Assembly (NCBI RefSeq): GCF_029909975.1
Contig: NZ_CP094516.1
Coordinates: forward strand, 5,270,001-5,334,000
DNA length: 64,000 nt
DNA from: Bradyrhizobium sp. ISRA430
Lineage (GTDB): Bacteria > Pseudomonadota > Alphaproteobacteria > Rhizobiales > Xanthobacteraceae
Direction of reading: 5' to 3'
Both the position numbers and the translations under genes were made by a program. Below, in pieces: positions 26,565 to 37,361 of this stretch (within the stretch, counting starts at the first letter, position 1; each line of letters opens with the position of its first letter). The notes beneath the pieces are model-generated. The model saw only the letters and a program-made list of their open reading frames with translations. It was not told the DNA's origin and did not search any database.

Positions 26565-28052
26565 CTACACCCCCGCCATCATCACGTACTTGACCTCGAC
26601 ATATTCTTCCATGCCGTGATGCGAGCCTTCGCGTCCCAGGCCGCTTTCCTTGACGCCGCCGAAGGGCGCGACTTCCGTGGTAATCAGGCCGGTGTTGACG
26701 CCGACCATGCCGGATTCCAGCGCCTCGGCGACGCGCCAGACGCGGCCGAGATCGCGGGAGTAGAAGTAGGAAGCAAGCCCGAAGGGTGAGGCGTTGCACA
26801 TCGCGATGACGTCGGCCTCGTCCTTGAAGCGGATCACCGGCGCGAGCGGGCCAAAAGTTTCCTCTTGCGACACCAGCGAGTCCGCCTTGACGTCGGCAAG
26901 CACGGTCGGCTCGAAGAAGGAACGCCCGAGCGCATGGCGCTTGCCGCCGGTGACGACCTTGGCGCCGCGCTTCACCGCATCCGCGATATGGCGCTCGACC
27001 TTATCGACCGCTTCCATGTTGATCAGCGGGCCCTGCGTGACGCCGCTCTCGGTGCCGTCGCCGATCTTCATCGCCGCGACCTTCTTCGACAGCTTCTGCA
27101 CGAATTCGTCGTAGATCTTGTCCTGCGCATAGAGGCGGTTGGCGCAGACGCAGGTCTGGCCCATGTTGCGGTATTTCGACACGATCGCGCCTTCGACCGC
27201 GGCATCGATATCGGCGTCATCGAACACAATGAACGGCGCGTTGCCGCCGAGCTCGAGGCCGAGCTTCTTCACCCCGACGGAGGCCTGGCGATAGAGGATC
27301 TTGCCGACCTCGGTCGAGCCGGTGAAGCCGACGAAGCGCACCGCCGGATGCTCGCACAGCACCTTGCCTATCGGCGGCGCATCGCCGGTGATGATGTTGA
27401 ACACGCCCTTGGGCACGCCGGCCTTCTCGGCGAGCGCGGCAAGCGCGAGTGCCGACAACGGCGTTTCGTTGGCGGGCTTCAGCACCACGGTGCAGCCGGC
27501 AGCTAGCGCCGGCGACACCTTGCGCGTGATCATCGAATTCGGAAAATTCCACGGCGTGATCGCGCCGCAGACGCCGATCGGCTGCTTGATCGCGAGCAGC
27601 CGCGCATCGGGGCGCTGCGTCGGAATGGTCTCGCCATAGACGCGCCTCGCCTCCTCCGCGAAGAACTCGACATAGGCCCCGCCGATATCGACCTCGCCGA
27701 GGGCTTCGCTGAGCGGCTTGCCCTGCTCGGAGGTGAGGATCAGCGCGAGATCCTCGCGGTTGGCGACGATCAACTCGTACCATTTGCGCAAGATGTTGGA
27801 GCGCTGCTTGGCGGTGAGCTTGGCCCAGGCCGGGAACGCGCGCTCGGCAGCTTCGACCGCCTTCGTCGCATCATCCGCCGAAAGCTGCGGGATTTTTGCC
27901 AGCTCTGCGCCGGTCGCGGGATTGTTGACCGCGAAGACCGGCGAGCCGACCCAGGCGCCATCGATGTAGCAGGCCTGCTTCAGGAGCGAAGGGTCCTTCA
28001 AGCGCAGGGTGGAGGTGGCTTGCGAAGCGCGTGCGGCGGCGGTCGGGGTCAT
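26565..28052 (-). CDS. gabD: NAD(P)-dependent succinate-semialdehyde dehydrogenase
   Basis: Oxidises succinate semialdehyde to succinate, the last step of GABA breakdown. The 495-residue product has the aldehyde dehydrogenase signature residues: Asn169 in PWNF, the NAD site GFTGSTEVGK near 242-251, Glu267 in LELGG and nucleophile Cys301 in NMGQTCVCANR. The extra Cys303 next to it and the family pattern fit the GabD group. I start at the ATG at 28052, which has GGAG about eight bases upstream; an ATG at 28115 would add 21 residues. No GABA transaminase gene adjoins it, so a related semialdehyde substrate (glutarate semialdehyde) cannot be excluded. Confidence 0.9.
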   Translation of the reverse strand: MTPTAAARASQATSTLRLKDPSLLKQACYIDGAWVGSPVFAVNNPATGAELAKIPQLSADDATKAVEAAERAFPAWAKLTAKQRSNILRKWYELIVANREDLALILTSEQGKPLSEALGEVDIGGAYVEFFAEEARRVYGETIPTQRPDARLLAIKQPIGVCGAITPWNFPNSMITRKVSPALAAGCTVVLKPANETPLSALALAALAEKAGVPKGVFNIITGDAPPIGKVLCEHPAVRFVGFTGSTEVGKILYRQASVGVKKLGLELGGNAPFIVFDDADIDAAVEGAIVSKYRNMGQTCVCANRLYAQDKIYDEFVQKLSKKVAAMKIGDGTESGVTQGPLINMEAVDKVERHIADAVKRGAKVVTGGKRHALGRSFFEPTVLADVKADSLVSQEETFGPLAPVIRFKDEADVIAMCNASPFGLASYFYSRDLGRVWRVAEALESGMVGVNTGLITTEVAPFGGVKESGLGREGSHHGMEEYVEVKYVMMAGV

Positions 28053-28167
28053 GGCGTTGCTCCTCAGGGCGTTCGGATCGGCCCGGAATATAGGGACAGG
28101 CGGCGCGTAATGCACCGTCCCTCAACGCACATCAGCTTGGAGTTAAGCTAGGGGCCGCGAGCCCTTA

Positions 28168-28286
28168 CCTCTCCCCAACGGGGAGAGGTCGATTTGCACA
28201 GCAAATTGAGTGAGGGGGTTCAGGTCCCACGAGAGAGCGCAACCCCTCACCCGCGCCTCCGGCGCGACCTCTCCCTACGGGTGAGG
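28168..28286. repeat. Intergenic paired-hairpin repeat
   Basis: Left hairpin CCTCTCCCC-AAC-GGGGAGAGG (28168-28188); right end CCTCTCCCTACGGGTGAGG near 28268-28286; internal GAGTGAGGGGGTT and AACCCCTCACCC pair with each other. Same architecture as the elements at 11447, 17901 and 19677. Confidence 0.85.
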
Positions 28287-28332
28287 CTTGGCGTCGCGAG
28301 TGCGGAAGCAACTTAATCTAGTCTCGTGGTTC

Positions 28333-28653
28333 TTACGCCGCGCCGTTCAGATAGGTCTCGCGCCGGCCGATCATGCGCTCAGCCGCAGTCTTGGCGTCGG
28401 CCTTGGACGAGGTCGCGCAGGTCCGGTATTCGAGATCGGGAACGTCGGAGGTGTCACGGCGGCCGAACCAGGACCTTGAGCCGACCGGCAGCAGCGCCAG
28501 CGCCTGTGCCACGTTCTCGACCGCGCCGAAGGAGTAGAGTGCACCGGTGCCGGCAATCCGGACCTCGTAAATACCAGGCGAAATCGGCGCCTCCAGGTTC
28601 TCGCCCCGTCCATGACGAGGATAGCGCTTCCATTCGCTCCAGGTCGAAATCAT
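28333..28653 (-). CDS. Hypothetical protein (106 aa)
   Basis: A small soluble protein of unknown function, starting MISTWSEWKRYP. The central part, PGIYEVRIAGTGALYSFGAVENVAQALALLPVGSRSWFGRRDTSD, looks like a compact alpha/beta fold; its GIYEVR faintly recalls GIY-YIG proteins, but the catalytic residues of that family are not evident. The ATG at 28653 has GAGGGGA upstream, a convincing ribosome site; the frame remains open upstream to 28836 without support. Similar small proteins exist in Bradyrhizobium as far as I recall. Confidence 0.65.
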   Translation of the reverse strand: MISTWSEWKRYPRHGRGENLEAPISPGIYEVRIAGTGALYSFGAVENVAQALALLPVGSRSWFGRRDTSDVPDLEYRTCATSSKADAKTAAERMIGRRETYLNGAA

Positions 28654-29002
28654 TTCAAATCCCCTCGCGGCCCATACGCCGCCAAAATTTGCATCAAGTG
28701 TTAACGTCGGGCCGCATCGGTCCGGCGGCAGGGCCGAACGTCGCAGCGCACAAAATGTTTCAAGTGCTTCGAAACTCTCGAAACATATCGCCTGACCCCC
28801 TCTGGGGTCACGGCGAAGTGCGTCCATCCACCGCACTTTATGTCGACGTGTTGCAGTTCAGTCGCTTTGTCGTCCTGCGCAGGACGACTGTCGTCAAGTC
28901 ACGACATCGCGACCGTACGTTAAGGTTGACGCGCTTGCCGCGCGCGATCTGCAGGAGGACAATCTATCGCTTCCAACAATAACCAAACCGGAGGAAACGC
29001 GT
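28654..29002. other. Intergenic region between divergent genes
   Basis: 349 bases. It must hold promoters for the small hypothetical gene and the downstream hydrolase. A TTGACG occurs at 28926-28931, but no convincing -10 follows at the right distance. No gene seen. Confidence 0.4.
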
Positions 29003-30196
29003 ATGCAAAGCCAAGCAGAGATCGATCAGGTTCTGCGCCAGAAGAGCGACGCCAAGGAGATTCCCGGTGTCGTCGCCATTGCAGCGAGCGGTAACGACGT
29101 GCTCTATCAGGGCGCGTTCGGCAAGCGCGATTTGTCCAAGCCCGATGCGATGACGCTCGACAGCGTGTTCTGGATCGCGTCGATGACGAAGGCAGTGACG
29201 AGCGCCGGCGCGATGCAACTGGTCGAGCAAGGCAAGCTCTCGCTGGACGCGCCGATCGGAAATCTTTTGCCCGATCTCGCCAATCCGCAGGTGCTCGAAG
29301 GTTTCGACGCCAACGGCGAGCCGAAGCTGCGGCCGGCGAAGGGAGCGATCACGCTGCGCCACCTCATGACCCACACCGCCGGTTTTTGCTACAACGTGTG
29401 GAACGGCGACTGCGCGCAATATCTGGAGAAGACCGGAACCCCGAACATCTTCTCCTGCCTGAACGTCGCGCTGAAGACGCCGATCATGTCCGATCCCGGC
29501 ACGCGCTGGGAATATGGCATCAACATCGACTTCGTCGGCAAGGCGGTGGAAGCCGTGAGCGGCAAGCGTCTCGATGCCTATCTGCGCGACCATATGTTCA
29601 CGCCGCTCGGCATGAACGACACCGGCTTCAAGATCACCGACGACATGCGCCAGCGGCTGGTCGCCACGCATGCGCGCGGCGAGGATGGATCGCTGGCGCC
29701 GATCCCGTTCGAGATCGAACAGAATCCGGAATTCCACATGGGCGGCGGCGGCCTTTACAGCACTGCCGGCGACTACATCAAGTTCACCCAGATGATCCTC
29801 AACAAGGGCCGCGGCAACGGCAATCAGGTGCTGAAGCCCGAGACGGTCGCGCTGATGGGCGAAAACCACATCGGCGACCTCACCATTGGCAAGATGACGA
29901 CGGTGGCGCCCATGTACACCAACGACGTCGATCTCTTCCCCGACATCGTCAAGAAGTGGGGGCTCTCCTTCCTGATCAACACTGCCCAAACGCCGGAAGG
30001 CCGCAGCGCCGGCAGTCTCGCCTGGGCGGGTCTCGCCAACACTTATTTCTGGATCGATCCAGCGCGCGATGTTTCCGGCGTGATCCTGATGCAGGTGTTG
30101 CCGTTCGTCGACGCCCACTGCCTCGAGGCCTTCGCGGGCTTCGAGCGCGGCGTATATGCCGGGCTGGATGTGGGAAGCGGGCAAAGGGCGGCGTAG
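29003..30196 (+). CDS. Serine hydrolase (class C beta-lactamase/esterase EstB-like)
   Basis: A 397-residue hydrolase of the beta-lactamase/CubicO family. SMTK (Ser60, Lys63) is the catalytic SxxK, HLMTHTAGF at about 120-128 is the usual following block, Tyr171 in WEYGIN is the proton-transfer Tyr, and HMGGGGLYSTAGDYIKF near 245-261 is the typical late motif. There is no signal peptide, so it is probably cytoplasmic. A strong GGAGGAAAC lies before the ATG at 29003. It is followed 116 bases later by an acyl-CoA ligase on the same strand, which suggests a joint role in ester or lactone metabolism (inference). Confidence 0.9.
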   Translation: MQSQAEIDQVLRQKSDAKEIPGVVAIAASGNDVLYQGAFGKRDLSKPDAMTLDSVFWIASMTKAVTSAGAMQLVEQGKLSLDAPIGNLLPDLANPQVLEGFDANGEPKLRPAKGAITLRHLMTHTAGFCYNVWNGDCAQYLEKTGTPNIFSCLNVALKTPIMSDPGTRWEYGINIDFVGKAVEAVSGKRLDAYLRDHMFTPLGMNDTGFKITDDMRQRLVATHARGEDGSLAPIPFEIEQNPEFHMGGGGLYSTAGDYIKFTQMILNKGRGNGNQVLKPETVALMGENHIGDLTIGKMTTVAPMYTNDVDLFPDIVKKWGLSFLINTAQTPEGRSAGSLAWAGLANTYFWIDPARDVSGVILMQVLPFVDAHCLEAFAGFERGVYAGLDVGSGQRAA

Positions 30197-30312
30197 CCAC
30201 TTAGTATGATGCGCGCCTTGTCGCGCGTGCTCCGAGCTGGATGTACCCTCGTGCCCCGAAGGCCCGCCCTTCGGGGCATGAAGCGAGAATGACAAAGCTG
30301 GAGGACGCGACC

Positions 30313-32007
30313 ATGGCAGACAAGGCCGACAGCTACGTTTGTGGTATCTCCGACACGCCGCTCCTTGGCGATACGATCGGCCGCAGCCTCGATCAGGCGG
30401 TGCGGCGCTGGGGTGATCGCGAGGCGCTGGTTTCGCCCAGTCACGGCGTGCGATGGACCTGGAAGGAATTTGCCGAACGGGTCGATGCACTCGCCGCGGG
30501 TTTTGTCGCGCTTGGCCTCGAGCGCGGAGCGCGAATCGGCATCTGGTCGCTGAACCGCCCGGAATGGACGCTGACGCAGTTCGCCGCCGCCAAAGCCGGA
30601 CTGATTCTGGTGACGATCAATCCCGCCTATCGGCTGAGTGAGCTGGAGTTCGCGCTGCACAAGGTCGGCTGCGCGGCGATCGTCACGGCGACGGCGTTCA
30701 AGACCAGCAACTACATCGAGATGCTGAACGCGCTCTTGCCGGAGCTTGCCGGCGCCAAACCTGCGCAATTGCAGGCGGCGCGGCTGCCTGATTTGCGCAT
30801 CGTCATCCAGATCGGCGGCCCCGCTGCGCCCGGTACGATCTCCTTCGACGAGGTCGCGCGCATGGGCGGCGATCGTCATCGCGAGCAGCTTGCCGCGCTC
30901 GGCGCGGTCTTGCAATTCGATGATCCCGTCAACATCCAGTTCACCAGCGGCACGACCGGCTCGCCCAAGGGCGTGACCCTGACCCATCACAACATTCTCA
31001 ACAACGGCTACTTCACCGGCCGCGCGATGCGCCTGGCCGAGACGGATCGCATCTGCATCCCGGTGCCGCTCTATCATTGCTTCGGCATGGTGATGGGCAA
31101 TCTCGCCTCGGTCACGCTCGGCGCGACGATGGTGTATCCGGGCGAAGGCTTTGATCCGCTGGTGACGCTGCGGACGATCGAACAGGAGAAGTGCACCGCG
31201 GTCTACGGCGTGCCGACGATGTTCATCGCCGAGCTCGATCATCCCGAGTTCCCGAAATTCGATCTCAAATCGCTGCGCACCGGCATCATGGCCGGAGCGC
31301 CCTGCCCGATCGAGGTGATGAAGCGCGTCAACAACGAGATGAACATGCAGGAGGTCACGATCGCCTATGGCATGACCGAGACCAGTCCCGTCAGTTTCCA
31401 GAGCGCCGTGGATGACCCGCTCGAACGCCGCGTCTCCACGGTCGGACGGATCCATCCGCATGTCGAGGTCAAGGTCGTCGATCTCGACGGCAGGATCGTC
31501 AAGCGTGGCGAACGCGGCGAGCTCTGCACCCGCGGCTATAGCGTCATGTTGGGATATTGGGAAGAGAAGGAGAAGACCGCCGACGTGCTCGATGCGAACG
31601 GCTGGATGCACACCGGCGACCTCGCCACCATCGACGACGAAGGCTATTGCAACATCGTCGGCCGCATCAAGGACATGGTGATCCGCGGCGGCGAGAACCT
31701 CTATCCGCGCGAGATCGAGGAGTTTCTTTATCGCCACCCCAAGATCCAGGACGTGCAGATCTTTGGCGTGGCGGACACCCGCTATGGCGAGGAGCTCTGC
31801 GCCTGGATCCGCCTCAGGCCGGGCGAGACGCTGACGAGCGAGGAGGTGCGCGCCTTCTGCGAGGGGCAGATCGCCCACAACAAGATCCCACGCTACGTGG
31901 AATTCGTCGACGAATTCCCGATGACCGTGACCGGAAAGATCCAGAAATTCCTGATGCGCGAGGCCGTGGAGAAGCGGCTCGGATTGAAGGCGGCGAAGAC
32001 GGCGTGA
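30313..32007 (+). CDS. AMP-forming fatty-acyl-CoA synthetase family protein
   Basis: Activates a carboxylic acid as acyl-AMP, then forms the CoA thioester. The 564-residue product carries the adenylation motifs in order: [18 protein letters not shown] near 211-229, [11 protein letters not shown] near 352, [12 protein letters not shown] near 435, [19 protein letters not shown] near 452-470, and the C-terminal lysine in TGKIQKF near 540. This pattern fits medium- or long-chain acyl-CoA synthetases common in Bradyrhizobium; the substrate is unknown. I start at the ATG at 30313, which has GGAGG nine bases upstream, rather than ATGs at 30241 or 30289. It may share a transcript with the esterase-like gene before it. 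Confidence 0.92.
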   Translation: MADKADSYVCGISDTPLLGDTIGRSLDQAVRRWGDREALVSPSHGVRWTWKEFAERVDALAAGFVALGLERGARIGIWSLNRPEWTLTQFAAAKAGLILVTINPAYRLSELEFALHKVGCAAIVTATAFKTSNYIEMLNALLPELAGAKPAQLQAARLPDLRIVIQIGGPAAPGTISFDEVARMGGDRHREQLAALGAVLQFDDPVNIQFTSGTTGSPKGVTLTHHNILNNGYFTGRAMRLAETDRICIPVPLYHCFGMVMGNLASVTLGATMVYPGEGFDPLVTLRTIEQEKCTAVYGVPTMFIAELDHPEFPKFDLKSLRTGIMAGAPCPIEVMKRVNNEMNMQEVTIAYGMTETSPVSFQSAVDDPLERRVSTVGRIHPHVEVKVVDLDGRIVKRGERGELCTRGYSVMLGYWEEKEKTADVLDANGWMHTGDLATIDDEGYCNIVGRIKDMVIRGGENLYPREIEEFLYRHPKIQDVQIFGVADTRYGEELCAWIRLRPGETLTSEEVRAFCEGQIAHNKIPRYVEFVDEFPMTVTGKIQKFLMREAVEKRLGLKAAKTA

Positions 32008-32025
32008 GTTGCCAGCCACCATGAA

Positions 32026-32132
32026 GCTGTCATTCCCCGCGAAAGCGGGGAATCCAGTACGCCGCAGCTTCTCCGTATTCTACCGCCGTCTCTGGAATAC
32101 TGGATCGCCCGGTCAAGCCGGGCGATGACAGC
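32026..32132. repeat. 107-bp dispersed repeat, copy 1
   Basis: Bounded by GCTGTCATT and AATGACAGC-type ends (seen as GATGACAGC at right). It holds two inner hairpins: TTCCCCGC-GAAA-GCGGGGAA near 32033-32052, and a GATCGCCCGG/CCGGGCGAT hairpin at the right. CCAGTA(C) and TACTGGAT are also inverted. A near-identical copy is at 39209-39315. It separates the convergent acyl-CoA ligase and kinase genes. Confidence 0.9.
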
Positions 32133-32154
32133 GAGTGTGCGAAGGGAAATTCCG

Positions 32155-33156
32155 CTACACCGGCAGCCCGCGCTGCTGGGCGAGCTCCTTCAGCGACACC
32201 TGCGGACGCGCGCCGATGTGCTGGATCACTTCGGCGGCGGCGAGCGCGCCTAACTGGCCGCATTGCTTATAGGGCAGCTCGCGCGCGAGGCCGAACAGGA
32301 AGCCGGCGGCGAAAAGATCGCCGGCGCCCGTGGTGTCGACGACTTGCGCGACCGGGAACGCAGGCGCGGCGACGGTGTCTTCCGGGGACACCACCACGCA
32401 ACCCTTCTCGCTGCGCGTGACCACGCCGAGCTTGACGTCGTTGCGGAGCTGCTTGAGCGCGGTTTCGAAGTCCGAGCTCATATAGAGCGAGTGCAGCTCG
32501 GACTCGTTGGCAAAGACGATGTCGACCGTGCCATTGCGCATCAGCGCCAGGAACTCGTCGCGATAGCGATCGACGCAAAACGAATCCGACAGTGTCAACG
32601 CCACCTTGCGCCTCGCATCATGCGCGATCTTGGCGGCCTTGACGAATGCATCCTTGGCGTTCTTGGGGTCCCAGAGATAGCCCTCGAGATAGACGATGCC
32701 GGCAGCAGCGATCTCGGCCGGATCGATGTCGGCCGGTGACAGGTCCTGCGCAGCGCCGAGATAGGTATTCATGGTGCGCTCGCCGTCACCCGTCACCAGG
32801 ATGTACGAGCAGCCGGTGGCCGGACCGTCCTTCGCGGCCGGAGTATTGAAGGCGACGCCGGCGGCACGGATGTCGTGCAGATAGAGATTGCCGATCTGAT
32901 CGTCCTTGACCTTGCCGACATAGGCCGCGCGCGCCCCGAGGCTTCCCACGCCGACGATGGTGTTGGCGGCCGAGCCGCCCGAGACCTCGGTCGCCGGCCC
33001 CATGTCCTTGTAGATGGCGGCAGCACGCGCCTCGTCGATCAGCGACATGCTGCCCTTGGTCATGCCGTGCTTGGCAAGGAAAGCCTCGTCGGTCCTGACC
33101 AGCACGTCGAACAGCGCGTTGCCGATGCCCAAGACGTCATATTTCGCGTCAGCCAT
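32155..33156 (-). CDS. PfkB family carbohydrate kinase, adenosine kinase-like
   Basis: A 333-residue ribokinase-fold kinase, expected to phosphorylate adenosine or a related sugar. N-terminal DVLGIGNALFDVLV (7-20), substrate block SGGSAANTIVGVGSLGARAAYVGKVKDD (59-86) and the C-terminal signature DTTGAGDLFAAGFLFG (274-289) with catalytic base Asp280 are present. Overall it resembles rhizobial adenosine kinases (about 330 residues). It runs alone on the minus strand between convergent acyl-CoA ligase and divergent murJ; 183 bases separate the kinase and murJ starts. The exact substrate needs biochemical proof. Confidence 0.88.
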   Translation of the reverse strand: MADAKYDVLGIGNALFDVLVRTDEAFLAKHGMTKGSMSLIDEARAAAIYKDMGPATEVSGGSAANTIVGVGSLGARAAYVGKVKDDQIGNLYLHDIRAAGVAFNTPAAKDGPATGCSYILVTGDGERTMNTYLGAAQDLSPADIDPAEIAAAGIVYLEGYLWDPKNAKDAFVKAAKIAHDARRKVALTLSDSFCVDRYRDEFLALMRNGTVDIVFANESELHSLYMSSDFETALKQLRNDVKLGVVTRSEKGCVVVSPEDTVAAPAFPVAQVVDTTGAGDLFAAGFLFGLARELPYKQCGQLGALAAAEVIQHIGARPQVSLKELAQQRGLPV

Positions 33157-33339
33157 TCACCTTGATCCTGTTGCCCGATTGCGATGTTGCGGAAAATCCG
33201 CTTCCTGTTCGGCTCGAAATCCGGCTCGCGGCCTATCACGTTCGGCCCGGCGCGAGCAAGCAACGAAGGGTTATCTTTTGACGCGTTTTCGTCACGCGAA
33301 CGTACCACTTCGCTCGAAAACGCCATGGTATGACGCGCG

Positions 33340-34899
33340 ATGATCCGCTCCTTCCTGACCGTCTCGACGGGAACACTGGCCTCGCGCCTCCTGGGCTTTG
33401 CGCGCGATTCCCTGATCGCGGCGCTGCTCGGCACCGGCGCGGTGGCCGACGCGTTCCTGGCGGCCTTCCAGCTCGTTAACGTGGTCCGCCGCCTGCTCAG
33501 CGAGGGCGCGCTCAATGCGGCCCTGATTCCGGCCTGGCTGGGCGTGCGAGACCGCGAGGGCGAGGAGGCCGCGGCCGCCTTCGCCGGACGCGTGCTCGGC
33601 ACGGTCAGCGTGGCCCTGATCGCAGCCTCGCTTCTCATCGCAGTTCTGATGCCGCTGATCATCACGATCATCGCGCCCGGCTTCCTCGGCAGCGGGACAC
33701 GCGACCTCGCCGTTCAGAACGCGCGGCTGATGCTGCCTTATCTCGCCTTTGCCGGCCCCGTCACGGTGCTGATGGGGCTGCTCAACGCGCAAAGCCGCTT
33801 TGCACTCACGGCGTTTTCGCCGCTTCTGTTCAACATCGCCTTGATCGCGGCGATCGCGGCGCTCCTGCTCTGGCATGCCGATGCGGGCTTCGCCGCCTGG
33901 GCGCTGGCGGCCACCGTCGGGATCGCCGGCCTGCTGCAACTGATGATGCTGCTGTCGCAACGAAGCGCGCGCCTCGCAACGCCCTTGCGCGTGAGCTTCG
34001 ATGAGGAGATGCGCGGCTTCTTCGCGAAAGCGATCCCCGGCATGATCGCAAGCTCGGGACCGCAATGGCTGATGGTGGCTGGCGCCATCATCGCCTCCGC
34101 AACGCCGTCCGCCGTCTCGTGGCTCTATTTCGCCAATCGCCTGGTCGAGCTGCCGCTCGGCATTGTCGGCGTCGCCATGGGCGCGGTGCTGGTGCCCGAG
34201 CTGACGCGCGCGGTCGGCAGCGGCGACCGCCACGCGGTGGCGCATGCGGAATCGCGCGCGCTCGAGCTCGCCGCCGGGCTCGCATTGCCGGCGACGCTTG
34301 GCCTGATCATGCTGGCCGAACCGATCGTGCGGCTGCTGTTCGAGCATGGCGCCTTCGGCGCCGACGACAGCACGGCGACCGCGCACGCGCTGATCTGGCT
34401 GGCGCTGGGCCTGCCGGCGCACGTGCTGATCAAGGCACTGTCGCCCGCCTTCTATGCCCGCAGCGACACGACGACGCCGCTGTTGGCAACGGCCAAGGGA
34501 TTTCTGGTCGCAATCGCGCTCGCGGTTGGTCTTGGCCACTTCTTCGACGCGTCGGGGATTGCCGCGAGCATCGCGGCCGGAGCCTGGAGCAGCGCGATCT
34601 CCCTGCTACGGAAAGGCACATCCGAATTCGGCTTCTCGGTTGACGCCGCCGCCCAAAAGCGGTTGCCGCGGATCGTGGTCGCCGCGCTCGTCATGGGCGG
34701 CCTGCTCTGGCTGACCGCAGGCCTTACGCCCGCCGACAGCCACGGCCTCGTCAGGTTCGTGGCGCTGGGCCTGCAGATCGCAGCGGGGATCGCCGTCTAC
34801 GGCCTGCTCCTGCAAATCCTCGGCGTCGCCTCCTGGCGCGAAGCGGTTAACGCTCTGAAGCGGCCCTCTCGCGCCTCAAATCCCGCGAATTGCCCTTGA
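33340..34899 (+). CDS. murJ: Lipid II flippase MurJ (MviN)
   Basis: Flips lipid II across the inner membrane for peptidoglycan synthesis. The 519-residue product is almost wholly hydrophobic with about 14 membrane segments, as in the MOP superfamily. The N-terminal SFLTVSTGTLASRLLGFARDSLIAALLGTGAVADAFLAAF (3-42), with its conserved Arg residues, is the MurJ signature, and RRLLSEGALNAALIPAW follows. The ATG at 33340 begins directly at that signature. trpS follows 54 bases downstream, an arrangement I recall from other Rhizobiales. Confidence 0.95.
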   Translation: MIRSFLTVSTGTLASRLLGFARDSLIAALLGTGAVADAFLAAFQLVNVVRRLLSEGALNAALIPAWLGVRDREGEEAAAAFAGRVLGTVSVALIAASLLIAVLMPLIITIIAPGFLGSGTRDLAVQNARLMLPYLAFAGPVTVLMGLLNAQSRFALTAFSPLLFNIALIAAIAALLLWHADAGFAAWALAATVGIAGLLQLMMLLSQRSARLATPLRVSFDEEMRGFFAKAIPGMIASSGPQWLMVAGAIIASATPSAVSWLYFANRLVELPLGIVGVAMGAVLVPELTRAVGSGDRHAVAHAESRALELAAGLALPATLGLIMLAEPIVRLLFEHGAFGADDSTATAHALIWLALGLPAHVLIKALSPAFYARSDTTTPLLATAKGFLVAIALAVGLGHFFDASGIAASIAAGAWSSAISLLRKGTSEFGFSVDAAAQKRLPRIVVAALVMGGLLWLTAGLTPADSHGLVRFVALGLQIAAGIAVYGLLLQILGVASWREAVNALKRPSRASNPANCP

Positions 34900-34953
34900 C
34901 GGGGCAGCGCCGCTGTTGGAAACGACGGCGCATTATCTAGGGGAAGGCTTGCC

Positions 34954-36006
<1,053 letters not shown>

Positions 36007-36115
36007 TTATTGCGCGTGCAAAACGCGGCCTGCGCCTCAGCGCCGGCCGCCGTTCCCTCTCCCAAACACTGAGGGAGTGTGGCAGCATGCCGGGCAGGGA
36101 TACGCCGGGACATGC

Positions 36116-36610
36116 ATGACCAGCACGCGACGTTGCTTCGAGCCGGGTCACAAGCCGAAATGCCTCGTCATCGTTGACGACACCGCCGAATGGGATCGCG
36201 CGGTCTATTATGCCAGCCGCTGGGCGATCCGCGCCGGCGGCGGCGTGGTTATGTTGCGCATCATCGAGACCGAGCAGCAGAACCAGGAATGGCTGGGCGT
36301 TGCCGAGATCATGCGCGCCGAGGCGCATGAGGCCGCGAACGCCGCGCTCGACCGCGCCGCCGGCCGCGCCAACGGGATCGCCGCCATCACGCCGGAGCGG
36401 GTGATCCGGGAAGGCAGCGCGATGGAACAGCTCCTTGAGGTAATAGACGAGGACCCGGACATCGCCATGCTGGTGCTGGCCGCCAGTCCCGGCGCGGAGG
36501 GCCCGGGACCGCTGGTCGCCCTGCTCGCGCATGCGGTGGGGACCTTCCCGATCCCGGTGACGATCATTTCGGGCGCGCTGAGCGACCAAAGCGTGGATTC
36601 GCTGTCGTAG
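36116..36610 (+). CDS. Universal stress protein (UspA family)
   Basis: A 164-residue Usp-fold protein. The opening KPKCLVIVDDTAEWDRAVYYASRWAIRAGGGVVMLRII has the family's first strand with Asp, and the later IAMLVLAASPGAEGPGPLVALLAHAVGTFPIPVTIISGAL corresponds to the nucleotide-loop region. A classic GxxGx9G(S/T) ATP motif is incomplete here, so ATP binding is doubtful. The ATG at 36116 is favoured over 36077 because MTSTRR directly precedes the conserved basic EPGHKPK. Stands 109 bases after trpS. Confidence 0.85.
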   Translation: MTSTRRCFEPGHKPKCLVIVDDTAEWDRAVYYASRWAIRAGGGVVMLRIIETEQQNQEWLGVAEIMRAEAHEAANAALDRAAGRANGIAAITPERVIREGSAMEQLLEVIDEDPDIAMLVLAASPGAEGPGPLVALLAHAVGTFPIPVTIISGALSDQSVDSLS

Positions 36611-36629
36611 CTTGCAGGGTTCTTCGCTT

Positions 36630-36647
36630 CTCCCCGCAAACGGGGAG
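36630..36647. repeat. Short CTCCCCG hairpin (repeat fragment)
   Basis: CTCCCCG (36630-36636), loop CAAA, CGGGGAG (36641-36647). Looks like a remnant of the paired-hairpin intergenic repeat. No T-run follows. Confidence 0.6.
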
Positions 36648-36784
36648 AGGCCAAGAAGGCGCCCTAACCCGCTGATATAACAATGGAACGGCCCCTGCAG
36701 CCCCTTGATCGTGCGTTCCCCGTCGCCATCTGCTAATTAATAGCTCACGCGCCGGCCTTGAACCGGCGACGTCCGGAGAAAACC

Positions 36785-37354
36785 ATGTTCATTCAGACCG
36801 AAGCCACCCCCAATCCCGCCACGCTGAAATTCATTCCCGGCCGCCTCGTGCTCGACGGCAGCCCGATGGAGTTTTCGAGCCGCGAGGCCGCCGCGCGCTC
36901 GCCGCTTGCCGAAAAGCTGTTCGACGTGCCCGGTGTCACCGGCGTGTTCTATGGATCGGACTTCATCACCGTCACCAAGACGAGCGGTGAATGGCAGCAG
37001 CTCAAGCCCGCGATCCTCGGCGCCATCATGGAGCACTACATGTCCGGCGCGCCGCTGCTTGCCGACGGCACGGCGTCGAACGATGTGGATTTCGACGACC
37101 AAGACGAGTTCTTCGACGAGGCGGATGCCGAGACGGTCGACATGATCAAGGACCTGATCGAGACCCGGGTGCGGCCGGCGGTTGCCAATGACGGCGGCGA
37201 CATCACCTTCCGCGGCTTCAAGGACGGCATTGTCTATCTCAACATGAAGGGCGCCTGCTCCGGCTGCCCGTCATCGACCGCAACGCTCCAGCACGGCATC
37301 CAGAACTTGCTCAGGCACTTCGTCCCCGACGTGGTTGAAGTCCGCCCGATGTGA
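36785..37354 (+). CDS. NifU-domain Fe-S scaffold/carrier protein (NfuA-like)
   Basis: Carries Fe-S clusters to target proteins. The 189-residue product joins an N-terminal Nfu_N domain (MFIQTEATPNPATLKFIPG, residues 1-90) to a C-terminal NifU-like domain with the cluster motif GACSGCPSS, Cys158 and Cys161. The ATG at 36785 begins exactly at the family's MFIQTE start; an upstream ATG at 36758 would add nine residues. It precedes tsaB by 88 bases, a gap nearly filled by a long hairpin. The gene heads a housekeeping run that includes the Fe-S enzyme MiaB, a possible client. Confidence 0.93.
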   Translation: MFIQTEATPNPATLKFIPGRLVLDGSPMEFSSREAAARSPLAEKLFDVPGVTGVFYGSDFITVTKTSGEWQQLKPAILGAIMEHYMSGAPLLADGTASNDVDFDDQDEFFDEADAETVDMIKDLIETRVRPAVANDGGDITFRGFKDGIVYLNMKGACSGCPSSTATLQHGIQNLLRHFVPDVVEVRPM

Positions 37355-37361
37355 CGGTTGA

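Noticed and set aside
28326..28982. Plus-strand frame of 218 codons opposite the small hypothetical gene at 28333-28653
   Set aside because: Arg/Ser-rich shadow translation. The minus-strand gene has a good ribosome site and a more protein-like sequence.
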